From Synergistaceae bacterium (GTDB lineage Bacteria > Synergistota > Synergistia > Synergistales > Synergistaceae): 13,068 bases of DNA. Below the pieces are notes generated by a model, which worked only from the letters and a program-made list of their open reading frames with translations, was not told where the DNA came from and searched no databases. The DNA lies in contig JAAYHA010000024.1 of assembly GCA_012727545.1 (NCBI GenBank), positions 1 through 13,068 on the forward strand, in the 5' to 3' direction. Made by a program: the position numbers and the translations under genes. Every line of letters starts with the position of its first letter. Position 1 is the stretch's first letter. Positions 1 through 6,849 of this stretch are shown here, piece by piece.

Positions 1-13
1 GGTCTGAACTGGT

Positions 14-41
14 TTGATTCTTATCAGGTGTACTTTATAAT
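14..41 (+). promoter_or_regulatory. Predicted sigma70-type promoter of selAB
   Basis: A -35-like TTGATT (14-19) is followed after 16 nt by a perfect -10 TATAAT (36-41). Transcription would start near 48, giving a leader of about 95 nt before the selA start. No terminator or earlier gene end is visible upstream in the window. I saw no convincing riboswitch fold in the leader. This is prediction from consensus only. Confidence 0.6.
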
Positions 42-143
42 GTTCAGTGCAAGTGACCGCAAATAACTTTATTGTCTTTCGCATTATTTATTTAGGAATA
101 GTAATGATCATATATTTTCATCAGCCGCCGGGAGGGGTTCTCC

Positions 144-1580
144 TTGAAAGAAAAGATCCAGAATGCTATGCGCAATATACCATCAATGGACAGGATGCTT
201 TTAATGCCCTGGACCAAGAAATATGAAGCTGAGATAGGCCGTGATTCAGTTAAATCGATCATTTCAGGAGTGCTTGACGACCAAAGGGAGAAAATACTCA
301 AAGATCCTGAAGTGCCCTTTGACACAGAAAAGATAGCATCCGAAGCAGAGAAGAGGGTGAAAGCAAGAGCGCATAAAAGCCTTAGGCCTGTTGTCAACGC
401 CACGGGAGTGGTCCTTCATACCAACCTGGGCAGGTCCCTTCTTGCCAAAGAGGCTCTAGAGGCAGTAGTAAAAACCGCAGAGAGCTATTCCACCCTGGAA
501 TATTCTCCTGAGACGGGATCAAGGGGACACAGGAACGACCACGTAGAGTGGCTTTTGTGTCGTCTGACCGGTGCAGAGGCGGCAATAGTGGTCAACAACA
601 ACGCCGCTGCTGTCATACTTTGTCTCGGAGCCCTTGCAAAGGAAAAGGAGACAGTGATATCAAGGGGAGAACTTGTTGAGATAGGCGGTTCTTTCAGGAT
701 ACCTGAGATAATGGCTCTTTCAGGCACTAAGATGGTTGAAGTCGGTACGACCAACATGACTCACCTCAGGGACTTTGAATCAGCTCTTTCTGAGGATACC
801 GCAATGATACTAAAAGTTCACCCGTCTAACTTCAGCGTAGAAGGGTTTACTTCATCTGTTCCACGTGAGGAACTTGCAAAACTTGCCCATGACAATGACA
901 TTATTTTTATGGAAGACCTTGGAAGCGGAATGCTTACAGAACCTCACATCAAATACGGAAAAGCAGATCCGACAGTCAGATCATGCATAGAAGCAGGCGT
1001 CGACCTGGTCACTTTTTCAGGAGACAAGCTTTTGGGGGGCCCGCAGATAGGAGCAATAGCAGGATCAGCTTGTCTGGTGGAGAAATTGAGAAAATATCCG
1101 CTTCTCAGAGCGTTGAGGGTGGACAAGATGACACTTGCCGCATTTGAGGCTACGCTGAGACTATACCTAAAAGGTGAGTCGGGGTCTATTCCTACATTCA
1201 GAATGATAAACAGGGATACCGAAGATATGAAAAAACAGGCCCGTAGGTTCAAGAGGAAGCTTTTGGCACTGCTGAGCAGGACCAGGCTTCGCTCAGTATT
1301 TCTTGATGTAGTTCCTGTAAATGACACGGTCGGGGGAGGTTCATTCCCTGGATCGGAGCTTCCTGGTTTTGCTGTATCACTTAAGCTTCCCGAGCTTGGC
1401 AGCGCCGGAAAACTTGCAGAAAAACTCAGGTCTTTTGAAATCCCGGTAATAGCAGGCGCAAGCGATGATCAAGTCTTGTTCCACGTGCGCACTCTTTCAG
1501 AAAAAGATGAAAAATGGATAATCGAAGGATTCAAAGATATGTTCTCAATAGACCCGGGAAAGGCTGAAAGCATTGACTAA
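144..1580 (+). CDS. selA: L-seryl-tRNA(Sec) selenium transferase (selenocysteine synthase)
   Basis: SelA is a PLP-dependent enzyme that converts Ser-tRNA(Sec) to selenocysteinyl-tRNA(Sec) with selenophosphate, in the cytoplasm. The 478-residue length matches bacterial SelA. The N-terminal part carries the family stretch RPVVNATGVVLHTNLGRS, and the PLP fold has the motif SGDKLLGGPQ. By codon count the lysine of that motif is residue 295, the same number as the known PLP-binding Lys of E. coli SelA. The start is UUG at 144: GGAGG at 131-135 lies 8 nt upstream, and the next in-frame ATG is later and has no such site. The 3' end overlaps selB by 8 bp, so the two are translationally coupled. The partners selC (tRNA-Sec) and selD (selenophosphate synthetase) are not in this window. 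The frame is intact with no missing key residue. Confidence 0.96.
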   Translation: MKEKIQNAMRNIPSMDRMLLMPWTKKYEAEIGRDSVKSIISGVLDDQREKILKDPEVPFDTEKIASEAEKRVKARAHKSLRPVVNATGVVLHTNLGRSLLAKEALEAVVKTAESYSTLEYSPETGSRGHRNDHVEWLLCRLTGAEAAIVVNNNAAAVILCLGALAKEKETVISRGELVEIGGSFRIPEIMALSGTKMVEVGTTNMTHLRDFESALSEDTAMILKVHPSNFSVEGFTSSVPREELAKLAHDNDIIFMEDLGSGMLTEPHIKYGKADPTVRSCIEAGVDLVTFSGDKLLGGPQIGAIAGSACLVEKLRKYPLLRALRVDKMTLAAFEATLRLYLKGESGSIPTFRMINRDTEDMKKQARRFKRKLLALLSRTRLRSVFLDVVPVNDTVGGGSFPGSELPGFAVSLKLPELGSAGKLAEKLRSFEIPVIAGASDDQVLFHVRTLSEKDEKWIIEGFKDMFSIDPGKAESID

Positions 1581-3492
1581 CAGGGAATACCCCTTCGTTT
1601 TAGGCACAGCAGGGCATATCGATCATGGCAAGACAGCCATAGTCAGAGCGCTCTCAGGAGTGGACTGCGACCGTCTCATGGAGGAAAAAAAGAGAGGGAT
1701 GACGATAGAGCTGGGGTTTGCCCCTCTTGACCTCCCCTCCGGAAATACAATAAGCATAATTGACGTTCCCGGACATGAAAAATTTATAAGGCAGATGGTT
1801 GCTGGCGCGGCAGGGATCGATGCCGTAATGCTTGTAATAGCTGCCGATGACGGAGTAATGCCTCAGACTAGGGAACATCTTGAAATACTGACTCTTCTGG
1901 GTATACAAAACGGCATAGCAGTCATAAACAAAATAGATCTCGTAGATGAAGAAATGCTTGAGTTGGCTAAGGATGAGATATATTCCCTGACTGCAGGGAC
2001 TTTTCTCGAAGGGAAACCGCTGATGCCGGTCTCCGCTCTAACAGGGAAAGGCATACCCGAACTTATGTCTGAGATAGATGAAATGGTACTTTCCGCGAAG
2101 CAGAGAGAGCGGAACGGTGCATTCTTTATGCCTGTGGACAGAGCATTCCATATATCAGGTTTTGGAACTGTCCTGACAGGTACTGCGATGAAAGGATCTG
2201 TTTCAGAAGGAGACGATGTCCAGATCATGCCTTCCGGTCTGGCATCCAAGGTCAGGTCTCTGCAGGTCCACGGCGAGAATGTAGAGGCTGCGTATGCCGG
2301 ACAGAGGATAGCGATCAACATTTCCGGAACATCGCTGGATAAAGTAAAAAGAGGGGATGCTCTAACTGCAGCCGACTGTTATTTGGCTTCTGACTGCATT
2401 GATGTGCTTGTAACGGTGCTGAGTTCCTTCAGCGAACCTGTGGAGCACTGGCAGAGGCTGAGGCTGCACGTTGGGACCACAGATACGATAGCAAGGATCT
2501 CGCTGCTTGACAGGGAAAGGATATTGCCTGGGGAATCTGCACCTGCCCAGTTGCTTCCTGAAGAAGAGATAACTCTCTCCCATGACGCTCATTTCATACT
2601 CAGGACATACAGTCCGCTGAGAACGATAGCGGGAGGAAGAGTCCTTCTTCCTGCGGGAGAGAGACCCAAAAGCAAAAAAGCAAAAACATCTTTGACAGAG
2701 TTTTTGAATAAAATCACTGAGAGCAAAAACGAAAAAGATAGTCTGGCGGCTCTTCTTGACTACAAAGGCATCCTGAAGGGCAAAGAAGCCCTCCTGTTGC
2801 TTGGAACGGATAAATCCCGCCTTGATGGCATTGTGTCGAGCCTTGAGGCTAAGGGCCGCTTAGCGACGATAAAAACAGGAGAGATGATTTACATTTCGTC
2901 AGAAAAACTAAGTTTTCTTAAAGCTGTGCTGGGGTCAGAGCTAAAAAAATTCCATGGCGAACATCCTGAGCGAAAAGGCATGGAAATTGAAGAAGTTTCA
3001 AAATGCATTATGTCCGGCGATGTACGTTTCGTTAAGGAATTGCTTAGGATCTTCCTCAGAGACCAGTGGCTCGTATTGGAAGGAGACAGGTACAGGCTTT
3101 TTGAATTTGAGCCATTTGATGAAGCAAAGTTTTTTTCAGAGGTCTCAAAGCTTAAGGAGCTTTTGACAGCTGCGGGATACTCGATGCCTTCGGTGGAAGA
3201 AGCGAGATCGTCTCTTGGAATATCTGAAAAAGCAATGACCAGGATAATAACCTATATGAGAGAGCGTAAGGATCTAAGCATCGTAGGGGAGGGATACCTT
3301 TTCTTTTCTGCAATTGAGGAGGACCTAAGAAAAAAGCTTGCAGAGATCGATGGTGAGATCACCCTGGCAGGGGTACGCGATATTACAAACAGCAGCAGGA
3401 AATACATCCTTCCATTGCTTGAATATTTTGACAGTAAGGGAGTTACCCGAAGGGTGGGAGACAAAAGGCTGCTTCTAAAAAGAAAAGACTGA
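1573..3492 (+). CDS. selB: Selenocysteine-specific translation elongation factor SelB
   Basis: SelB is an EF-Tu-like GTPase that binds Sec-tRNA(Sec) and the SECIS hairpin of selenoprotein mRNA to recode UGA. Visible GTPase motifs are G1 GHIDHGKT (residues 14-21), G3 DVPGHEKF (from residue 64) and G4 NKID (119-122). Two beta-barrel domains follow to about residue 350. A C-terminal region of about 250 residues, rich in helices and charge, fits the winged-helix repeats that bind mRNA. The length of 639 is slightly above E. coli SelB (614). The start is UUG at 1573 inside the selA stop region. Its ribosome site is weak (AAGG, 1560-1563), consistent with coupling to selA. The next possible starts would cut into the G1 motif. 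No terminator hairpin is visible after the stop. Confidence 0.95.
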   Translation: MTNREYPFVLGTAGHIDHGKTAIVRALSGVDCDRLMEEKKRGMTIELGFAPLDLPSGNTISIIDVPGHEKFIRQMVAGAAGIDAVMLVIAADDGVMPQTREHLEILTLLGIQNGIAVINKIDLVDEEMLELAKDEIYSLTAGTFLEGKPLMPVSALTGKGIPELMSEIDEMVLSAKQRERNGAFFMPVDRAFHISGFGTVLTGTAMKGSVSEGDDVQIMPSGLASKVRSLQVHGENVEAAYAGQRIAINISGTSLDKVKRGDALTAADCYLASDCIDVLVTVLSSFSEPVEHWQRLRLHVGTTDTIARISLLDRERILPGESAPAQLLPEEEITLSHDAHFILRTYSPLRTIAGGRVLLPAGERPKSKKAKTSLTEFLNKITESKNEKDSLAALLDYKGILKGKEALLLLGTDKSRLDGIVSSLEAKGRLATIKTGEMIYISSEKLSFLKAVLGSELKKFHGEHPERKGMEIEEVSKCIMSGDVRFVKELLRIFLRDQWLVLEGDRYRLFEFEPFDEAKFFSEVSKLKELLTAAGYSMPSVEEARSSLGISEKAMTRIITYMRERKDLSIVGEGYLFFSAIEEDLRKKLAEIDGEITLAGVRDITNSSRKYILPLLEYFDSKGVTRRVGDKRLLLKRKD

Positions 3493-3617
3493 GTTGATGT
3501 TTTAAAGTTTTTTTCTGTTATAGACTTGATTGTTTCAATTAGTAAATATTATTGAAAACTTGATATTTATCTGAATTTGCTGTACAATAGTCCGACTAAG
3601 GGTCGGAGGTGATGTGT
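3493..3617. other. Intergenic region selB-veg
   Basis: This AT-rich 125-bp gap has no rho-independent terminator for selB that I can see. It holds a 7-bp inverted repeat, TTTCAAT (3533-3539) with ATTGAAA (3551-3557), directly upstream of the veg -35 box. That repeat could be an operator or simply AT-rich UP-element sequence. Confidence 0.5.
3560..3588 (+). promoter_or_regulatory. Strong predicted promoter of veg
   Basis: TTGATA (3560-3565), a 17-nt spacer and TACAAT (3583-3588) make a near-consensus sigma-A promoter with AT-rich DNA upstream. The B. subtilis veg promoter, known to be very strong, also has a TACAAT -10 at 17-nt spacing preceded by TG, as here. The predicted start is near 3595, leaving a leader of only about 22 nt. 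Confidence 0.75.
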
Positions 3618-3863
3618 ATGGCGCAAACTTTAGATACTATTAGAGAACTAGTGCGTCTGCACAAAGGATCCCGGATTTTTTACAGGGCTGCGAATGGCCG
3701 TAGAAAAGTTGAAGAGCGAAACGGGATCATCCAGGAAACATATCCAAGTCTGTTCACTGTCTATATCGAATCTCAGCAGAGCACCGTCTCTTTCAGCTAT
3801 GCGGATATTCTGACCAGAGAGGTCGAAGTACAGCTGGAATCAAGCGGGGAGAATCTTTTCTAA
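3618..3863 (+). CDS. veg: Veg family protein
   Basis: This 81-residue protein matches the Veg family of Firmicutes: an N-terminal helix (AQTLDTIRELV), a basic NGRRKVEERNGI segment, then ETYPSLFTV and SFSYADILT. In B. subtilis Veg is a small, highly expressed protein reported to stimulate biofilm gene expression; its biochemical role is not settled. The start is ATG 3618, with GGAGG (3605-3609) 8 nt upstream. The in-frame GTG 3609 and ATG 3612 overlap that ribosome site and are unlikely. In B. subtilis veg lies upstream of ispE (with sspF between) and purR, and the order is kept here. The gene has its own strong promoter and an immediate terminator, so it probably gives a short abundant mRNA. 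Confidence 0.9.
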   Translation: MAQTLDTIRELVRLHKGSRIFYRAANGRRKVEERNGIIQETYPSLFTVYIESQQSTVSFSYADILTREVEVQLESSGENLF

Positions 3864-3874
3864 AATATGAAGAA

Positions 3875-3907
3875 CATGCCCTGGCAAAAGCCAGGGCATG
3901 TTTTTTT
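3875..3907 (+). terminator. Rho-independent terminator after veg
   Basis: A perfect 11-bp stem, CATGCCCTGGC (3875-3885) with GCCAGGGCATG (3890-3900), has an AAAA loop and is followed by seven T (3901-3907). It starts 12 nt after the veg stop and ends about 32 nt before ispE, so ispE-purR expression must come from readthrough or from another promoter. Confidence 0.93.
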
Positions 3908-3938
3908 GTGGAGACCGATTTTTGCAGAGGTGATAGTT

Positions 3939-4799
3939 CTGGAAGAATTATTGATCAGTCCAATAAAAATCAACGTAACTCTCAGGGTCCTTTCTAAGAG
4001 ACCGGATGGTTATCATGAAATTATTTCTTTATTTTGGATGAAAAAAGGGATAGAGGGGTTGACAATTCAACCTCATGACGATGAAAATATAGGTGATATT
4101 TTAATAACTGAAGGCATGGAGATAAGCGGAGAAAATATTCTTGTCCGGACATTGAGGTGGGCAAGGTCAGAATGTTCGAACATACCTCCGCTGAAGATGC
4201 GCCTCAAAAAAGAATTTCCTACCGGCAGCGGTGTGGGTGCAGGGAGTGGCAACGCGGCGGCGTTGCTTCGCTGGCTGAACAGAAACTATGGGCTGGATAT
4301 TGAAAGCAGCCAGGTTTCCGGTATCGGATCAGATATTCCTTTTCTTGCAGGAAAAGCTGATCTGGCGATAGTAAGCGGACTTGGCGAAAAGGTAGAACCT
4401 TTGACCGGAATACCTGACCTGAAATGGCTTCTGGCATTTCCGCAATGGAGATCTGATACCTCTGCCGCTTACATGGAAATTGACAGATCAAGGATCAATA
4501 ATAAAACAGAACACCGCTACGGAGAATTCAGGGAAGAGATACTCGATATTTCTGAAAAATTAAGATCAAAATCCAGGATCGGCCTTCTTCATAATGATTT
4601 TCTGGAAACATTGTCAAAGAAACACTCGGAGTACCGTAGAGCTTTTAATATTGCTGAAAAGTCAGGCTCACTTGCCTGGGGGTTATCCGGCAGCGGAAGC
4701 GCACTCTTTATGATATTCAAGGACCGATCTTCTCTCAATTATGCAAAACGATTTTTAGAACGTGAAGACTGGATAATTAAAACGACGGAATTGGAGTGA
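3939..4799 (+). CDS. ispE: 4-diphosphocytidyl-2-C-methyl-D-erythritol kinase
   Basis: IspE phosphorylates CDP-methylerythritol at the 2-hydroxyl in the MEP pathway to isoprenoid precursors. It is a cytoplasmic GHMP-family kinase. The N-terminal SPIKINVTL carries the expected lysine. RPDGYHEI is the usual substrate-side motif, and FPTGSGVGAGSGNAAALL is the glycine-rich ATP loop. GSDIPFLAG carries the catalytic Asp, and GLSGSGSALF is the C-terminal GHMP motif. The start is uncertain. An ATG at 3867 opens the frame, but from there the frame runs through the veg terminator. I place the start at CTG 3939, 8 nt after AGAGG (3926-3930). TTG 3951, with GGAAG at 3941-3945, is the alternative and gives ISPIKIN at the N terminus. 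The result is about 286 residues, normal for the family. purR starts 6 nt after the stop, so the two are one operon. Confidence 0.88.
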   Translation: MEELLISPIKINVTLRVLSKRPDGYHEIISLFWMKKGIEGLTIQPHDDENIGDILITEGMEISGENILVRTLRWARSECSNIPPLKMRLKKEFPTGSGVGAGSGNAAALLRWLNRNYGLDIESSQVSGIGSDIPFLAGKADLAIVSGLGEKVEPLTGIPDLKWLLAFPQWRSDTSAAYMEIDRSRINNKTEHRYGEFREEILDISEKLRSKSRIGLLHNDFLETLSKKHSEYRRAFNIAEKSGSLAWGLSGSGSALFMIFKDRSSLNYAKRFLEREDWIIKTTELE

Positions 4800-4805
4800 T
4801 GCTCA

Positions 4806-5606
4806 ATGAGAGGGCAGAGAACAGAAAGACTTGTAAGACTGGCAGCCAAGTTTATGCTTACTCCTTCCAAACTTGTCTCCCTGACAGATCTGGCAGGCAG
4901 ATTTAATGTATCAAAAACTGTTATCAGCGATGACGTTGAAGTGATCAATTCTGCAATGACGGCTGAAGGCATCGGCCAGATGCAGGTCGATCGGGGACGC
5001 AGCGGCGGTGCACGGTTCATACCTCTCTGTACAGGGGAATACAGGATAAAGTTGCTTCAGGGAATAGCGGAAACACTGGCAGACAAAGACAGGTATCTGC
5101 CGGGGGGTCTTATCTACTACAGCGATCTTATCTTTAATCCTGAAATCGCCCTTTCCCTAGGCTATGCGATGTCTTCTCTCTTCGCTGGATCCCAGCCTGA
5201 TGTTGTCATGACTTCTGAAGTAAAGGGCATACCGATCGCCATGTTTGCAGCATATGCAATGGGAGTGCCTCTGGCAGTCTGCCGCTTCAGAAACAGGCCA
5301 AGCGACGGATCTGCGGTAGGCGTACATTATCCGACTGCCAACGGCGATGTCAAAACCATGTACATCGGCACAAGGCAGTTGAAAAGAGGATGCCGAGTGC
5401 TTGTTGTTGATGACTTCATGAGAGGCGGAAGTACAGCAGCGGGAATGCTTCTCATGGCGAAGCAATTTGATGCTGAGGTCGTCGGTGTAGGCATTTTTAT
5501 TGCCTCAGAAGAACCTGAGTACAAAGCGGTCCCAGCCTACAGATCATTGCTGACGCTTTCCCACAGGGATGGTAAAGCGACGCTTTCTGTGACTCCGGAA
5601 AAATAA
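4806..5606 (+). CDS. purR: Pur operon repressor PurR
   Basis: This is a 266-residue PurR of the Bacillus type, unrelated to E. coli PurR. The family is a dimeric repressor of purine biosynthesis and salvage genes, released from DNA by PRPP. Residues 1 to about 75 form the winged-helix DNA-binding domain (LVSLTDLAGRFNVSKTVISD is its helix-turn-helix part). The rest is a type I phosphoribosyltransferase fold. The PRPP-binding motif is VLVVDDFMRGGSTAAG, with the two Asp at 202-203. The start ATG 4806 is preceded by GGAG (4793-4796), which overlaps the end of ispE, so translation is probably coupled. I saw no clear PurBox pair upstream of any gene here, so its targets lie elsewhere. No terminator is visible after the stop, and readthrough into the ferredoxin unit is possible. 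Confidence 0.93.
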   Translation: MRGQRTERLVRLAAKFMLTPSKLVSLTDLAGRFNVSKTVISDDVEVINSAMTAEGIGQMQVDRGRSGGARFIPLCTGEYRIKLLQGIAETLADKDRYLPGGLIYYSDLIFNPEIALSLGYAMSSLFAGSQPDVVMTSEVKGIPIAMFAAYAMGVPLAVCRFRNRPSDGSAVGVHYPTANGDVKTMYIGTRQLKRGCRVLVVDDFMRGGSTAAGMLLMAKQFDAEVVGVGIFIASEEPEYKAVPAYRSLLTLSHRDGKATLSVTPEK

Positions 5607-5621
5607 ATTATAAAAATTCAA

Positions 5622-5650
5622 TTGACGTAATTCCATTCTTGGCGTAGAAT
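5622..5650 (+). promoter_or_regulatory. Predicted promoter of ferredoxin-tRNA unit
   Basis: TTGACG (5622-5627), a 17-nt spacer and TAGAAT (5645-5650) follow an A/T-rich stretch (5601-5621) that could act as an UP element. An inverted repeat, GGCGTA (5641-5646) and TACGCC (5653-5658), straddles the -10 and the predicted start near 5657. Confidence 0.75.
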
Positions 5651-5678
5651 CTTACGCCGGAAGGGAGGTGACCATGTC

Positions 5679-5858
5679 ATGGGGATCAAGATCAACCTTG
5701 ATGAGTGTATAGGCTGCGGAGTATGTGCTCATCTTTGCCCGGAAGTTTTTAAGCTTGATGAAGACGAAGGAAAGGGCATGGTTATTTCTCAGGAAATTTC
5801 TGACTGTGCCAAAGAGGCTGCAGACAGCTGTCCTGTATCAGCAATAACTATCGAGTAA
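5679..5858 (+). CDS. Small [4Fe-4S] ferredoxin
   Basis: This gene encodes a 59-residue ferredoxin, a soluble low-potential electron carrier. Cysteines at 10, 13, 16 and 51 (CIGCGVC and CPVSAI) are the expected ligands of a single [4Fe-4S] cluster. Cys20, followed by Pro, and Cys43 lie where D. gigas ferredoxin II has the two cysteines that can form a disulfide. The spacing also matches that protein (C43 to C51 is 8 residues). The middle EVFKLDEDEG is acidic, as usual for the family. The start is ATG 5679, 10 nt after GGAGG (5664-5668). A nearer ATG at 5674 is out of frame and gives only 12 codons. A tRNA gene begins 7 nt after the stop, so both are on one transcript. Its redox partner cannot be told from the neighbours. 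Confidence 0.93.
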   Translation: MGIKINLDECIGCGVCAHLCPEVFKLDEDEGKGMVISQEISDCAKEAADSCPVSAITIE

Positions 5859-5865
5859 CAAACGC

Positions 5866-5942
5866 GGGCCCATAGCTCAATTGGTTAGAGCTCCCGGCTC
5901 ATAACCGGATGGTTTCAGGTTCGATTCCTGATGGGCCCACCA
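5866..5942 (+). tRNA. tRNA with anticodon CAU (elongator Met or Ile2)
   Basis: This is a complete 77-nt cloverleaf with encoded CCA. The acceptor is GGGCCCA/TGGGCCC, the D arm GCTC/GAGC, the anticodon loop CTCATAA (anticodon 5900-5902), and the T arm TCAGG/CCTGA with TTCGATT. The G1-C72 pair and the lack of the G-C triplet above the anticodon loop rule out initiator tRNA. C4-G69 and C5-G68 are present; in E. coli these pairs mark tRNA-Ile2, whose C34 is turned into lysidine by TilS, so Ile2 is a real possibility. The pair 27-43 is a C-A mismatch. It is cotranscribed with the ferredoxin gene and must be cut out of that RNA. Confidence 0.95.
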
Positions 5943-5980
5943 TCAAAAATATCAGCCTTAAAAACGAGGCTGTCATAGTT

Positions 5981-6015
5981 ATCAAAAGCCCTGCTAACTT
6001 AGCAGGGCTTTTGAT
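5981..6015. terminator. Bidirectional terminator between tRNA and the opposing gene
   Basis: A perfect inverted repeat has 17-nt arms (5981-5997 and 5999-6015) around a single C. The GC core is GCCCTGCT/AGCAGGGC, and A and T runs flank it on both sides. It ends the ferredoxin-tRNA transcript on the + strand. It also lies 30 nt past the stop of the convergent - strand gene, so it can serve both. Confidence 0.9.
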
Positions 6016-6044
6016 TTTAATTGCATATATATTTTCAGGTGATC

Positions 6045-6752
6045 TTATAGAGGCGGTTCCTTGCCCCATTCGTAAAGGAGCATAGGGACCCCTTCTTCAA
6101 TTTCAATTTTTTCTATGCCCAGTATGCCACCCCCCGGCATCTGGAAGTAGCCGGGGATCTCTGTGGGGTAAATGAGCTTTCTGGTGAGTATATCCGGTGC
6201 ATCGGCATCAGTGATCTCGATCACTATTTCATTTGTATCTGGAATGGTCCCTGCATACTGCACCAAGAAGGCATTCGTTCCTACTTCCGCTGTTATCGTT
6301 GTCTGGAATCCGATAAACTTATATTCGCTTTCGGAAAGCTCTTTTGTCCATTTCTCTTCAGGATGACCTGGATCCGACGAACGTAAGAGCCATGCAAGGG
6401 AAGACGTGACCGGTTCGTAAATAAGCCCGGCAGAAAATGTGCTGGGGTCGAGATCATCCCTGTCTGACCTTATGAAAACAGCCTCAGGGATGGCAGAATA
6501 CGTTTCTATGCCGTTATCATCAGTTTCTGTGTTCTGAAGTTCACTTCTGCCGGCAAAATCGATGTAGAAATGGCAGCCTTCCGGACCCTCGATCCTTGCC
6601 GTGATTGGGGCTTCTATCACCATTGTTATCCGTTCACGGTATTCCCCGCCTTTAAAAATAAAGTCCATAGGAGCTGCTTTTTCAAAGGCAGCAGCGGGGC
6701 TTGGGACATATAAAAAAATCAGGAGCAAAGTCAATATTATTCTTCTCATCAT
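6045..6752 (-). CDS. Secreted protein of unknown function
   Basis: I do not recognise this 235-residue protein. Residues 1-22 form a clear signal peptide: basic MMRR, a hydrophobic core ILTLLLIFLYV, and a probable cut after PSPAAA (A22/F23). It is therefore exported, and with no lipobox and no second membrane segment it should be periplasmic or extracellular. The mature part is acidic, rich in alternating hydrophobic/polar stretches suggesting beta sheet, and has a single cysteine (C60). The start is the double ATG at 6752/6749, chosen because it opens the signal peptide. It has no clear ribosome site, while GAGG (6775-6778) serves a short out-of-frame ORF (6682-6765) instead. It stands alone, between terminators on both sides. 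No function is inferred. Confidence 0.82.
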   Translation of the reverse strand: MMRRIILTLLLIFLYVPSPAAAFEKAAPMDFIFKGGEYRERITMVIEAPITARIEGPEGCHFYIDFAGRSELQNTETDDNGIETYSAIPEAVFIRSDRDDLDPSTFSAGLIYEPVTSSLAWLLRSSDPGHPEEKWTKELSESEYKFIGFQTTITAEVGTNAFLVQYAGTIPDTNEIVIEITDADAPDILTRKLIYPTEIPGYFQMPGGGILGIEKIEIEEGVPMLLYEWGKEPPL

Positions 6753-6787
6753 ACAAGTTTAACATATCTGATATCCTCAATAAAAGA

Positions 6788-6816
6788 ATTATGCGGTAAG
6801 AGATTGCAAAAAGTAA
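6788..6816 (-). promoter_or_regulatory. Possible promoter of the secreted-protein gene
   Basis: Read on the - strand, TTACTT (6811-6816), a 17-nt spacer and CATAAT (6788-6793) make a moderate sigma-A match. It lies between the htpG terminator and the gene start, where a promoter is needed because the terminator separates this gene from htpG. Confidence 0.4.
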
Positions 6817-6849
6817 GAAGTTGAGGCGATCCGGGAGTTCAAAAACAAT

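Noticed and set aside
1..143. selC (tRNA-Sec) or the end of another gene before selA
   Set aside because: No cloverleaf or coding frame is seen; only a promoter and leader are supported.
3867..3938. N-terminal extension of IspE from ATG 3867
   Set aside because: It reads through the veg terminator hairpin, adds residues absent from the family, and has no ribosome site.
4172..4183. Palindrome ATGTTCGAACAT containing a PurBox-like CGAAC core
   Set aside because: It is inside the ispE coding sequence, lacks the paired spacing of a PurBox, and a 12-bp palindrome is expected by chance in a window this size.
5674..5712. 12-codon ORF starting at ATG 5674, overlapping the ferredoxin start
   Set aside because: It is only 5 nt from the SD, very short and without sense; the ferredoxin ATG at 5679 explains the site.
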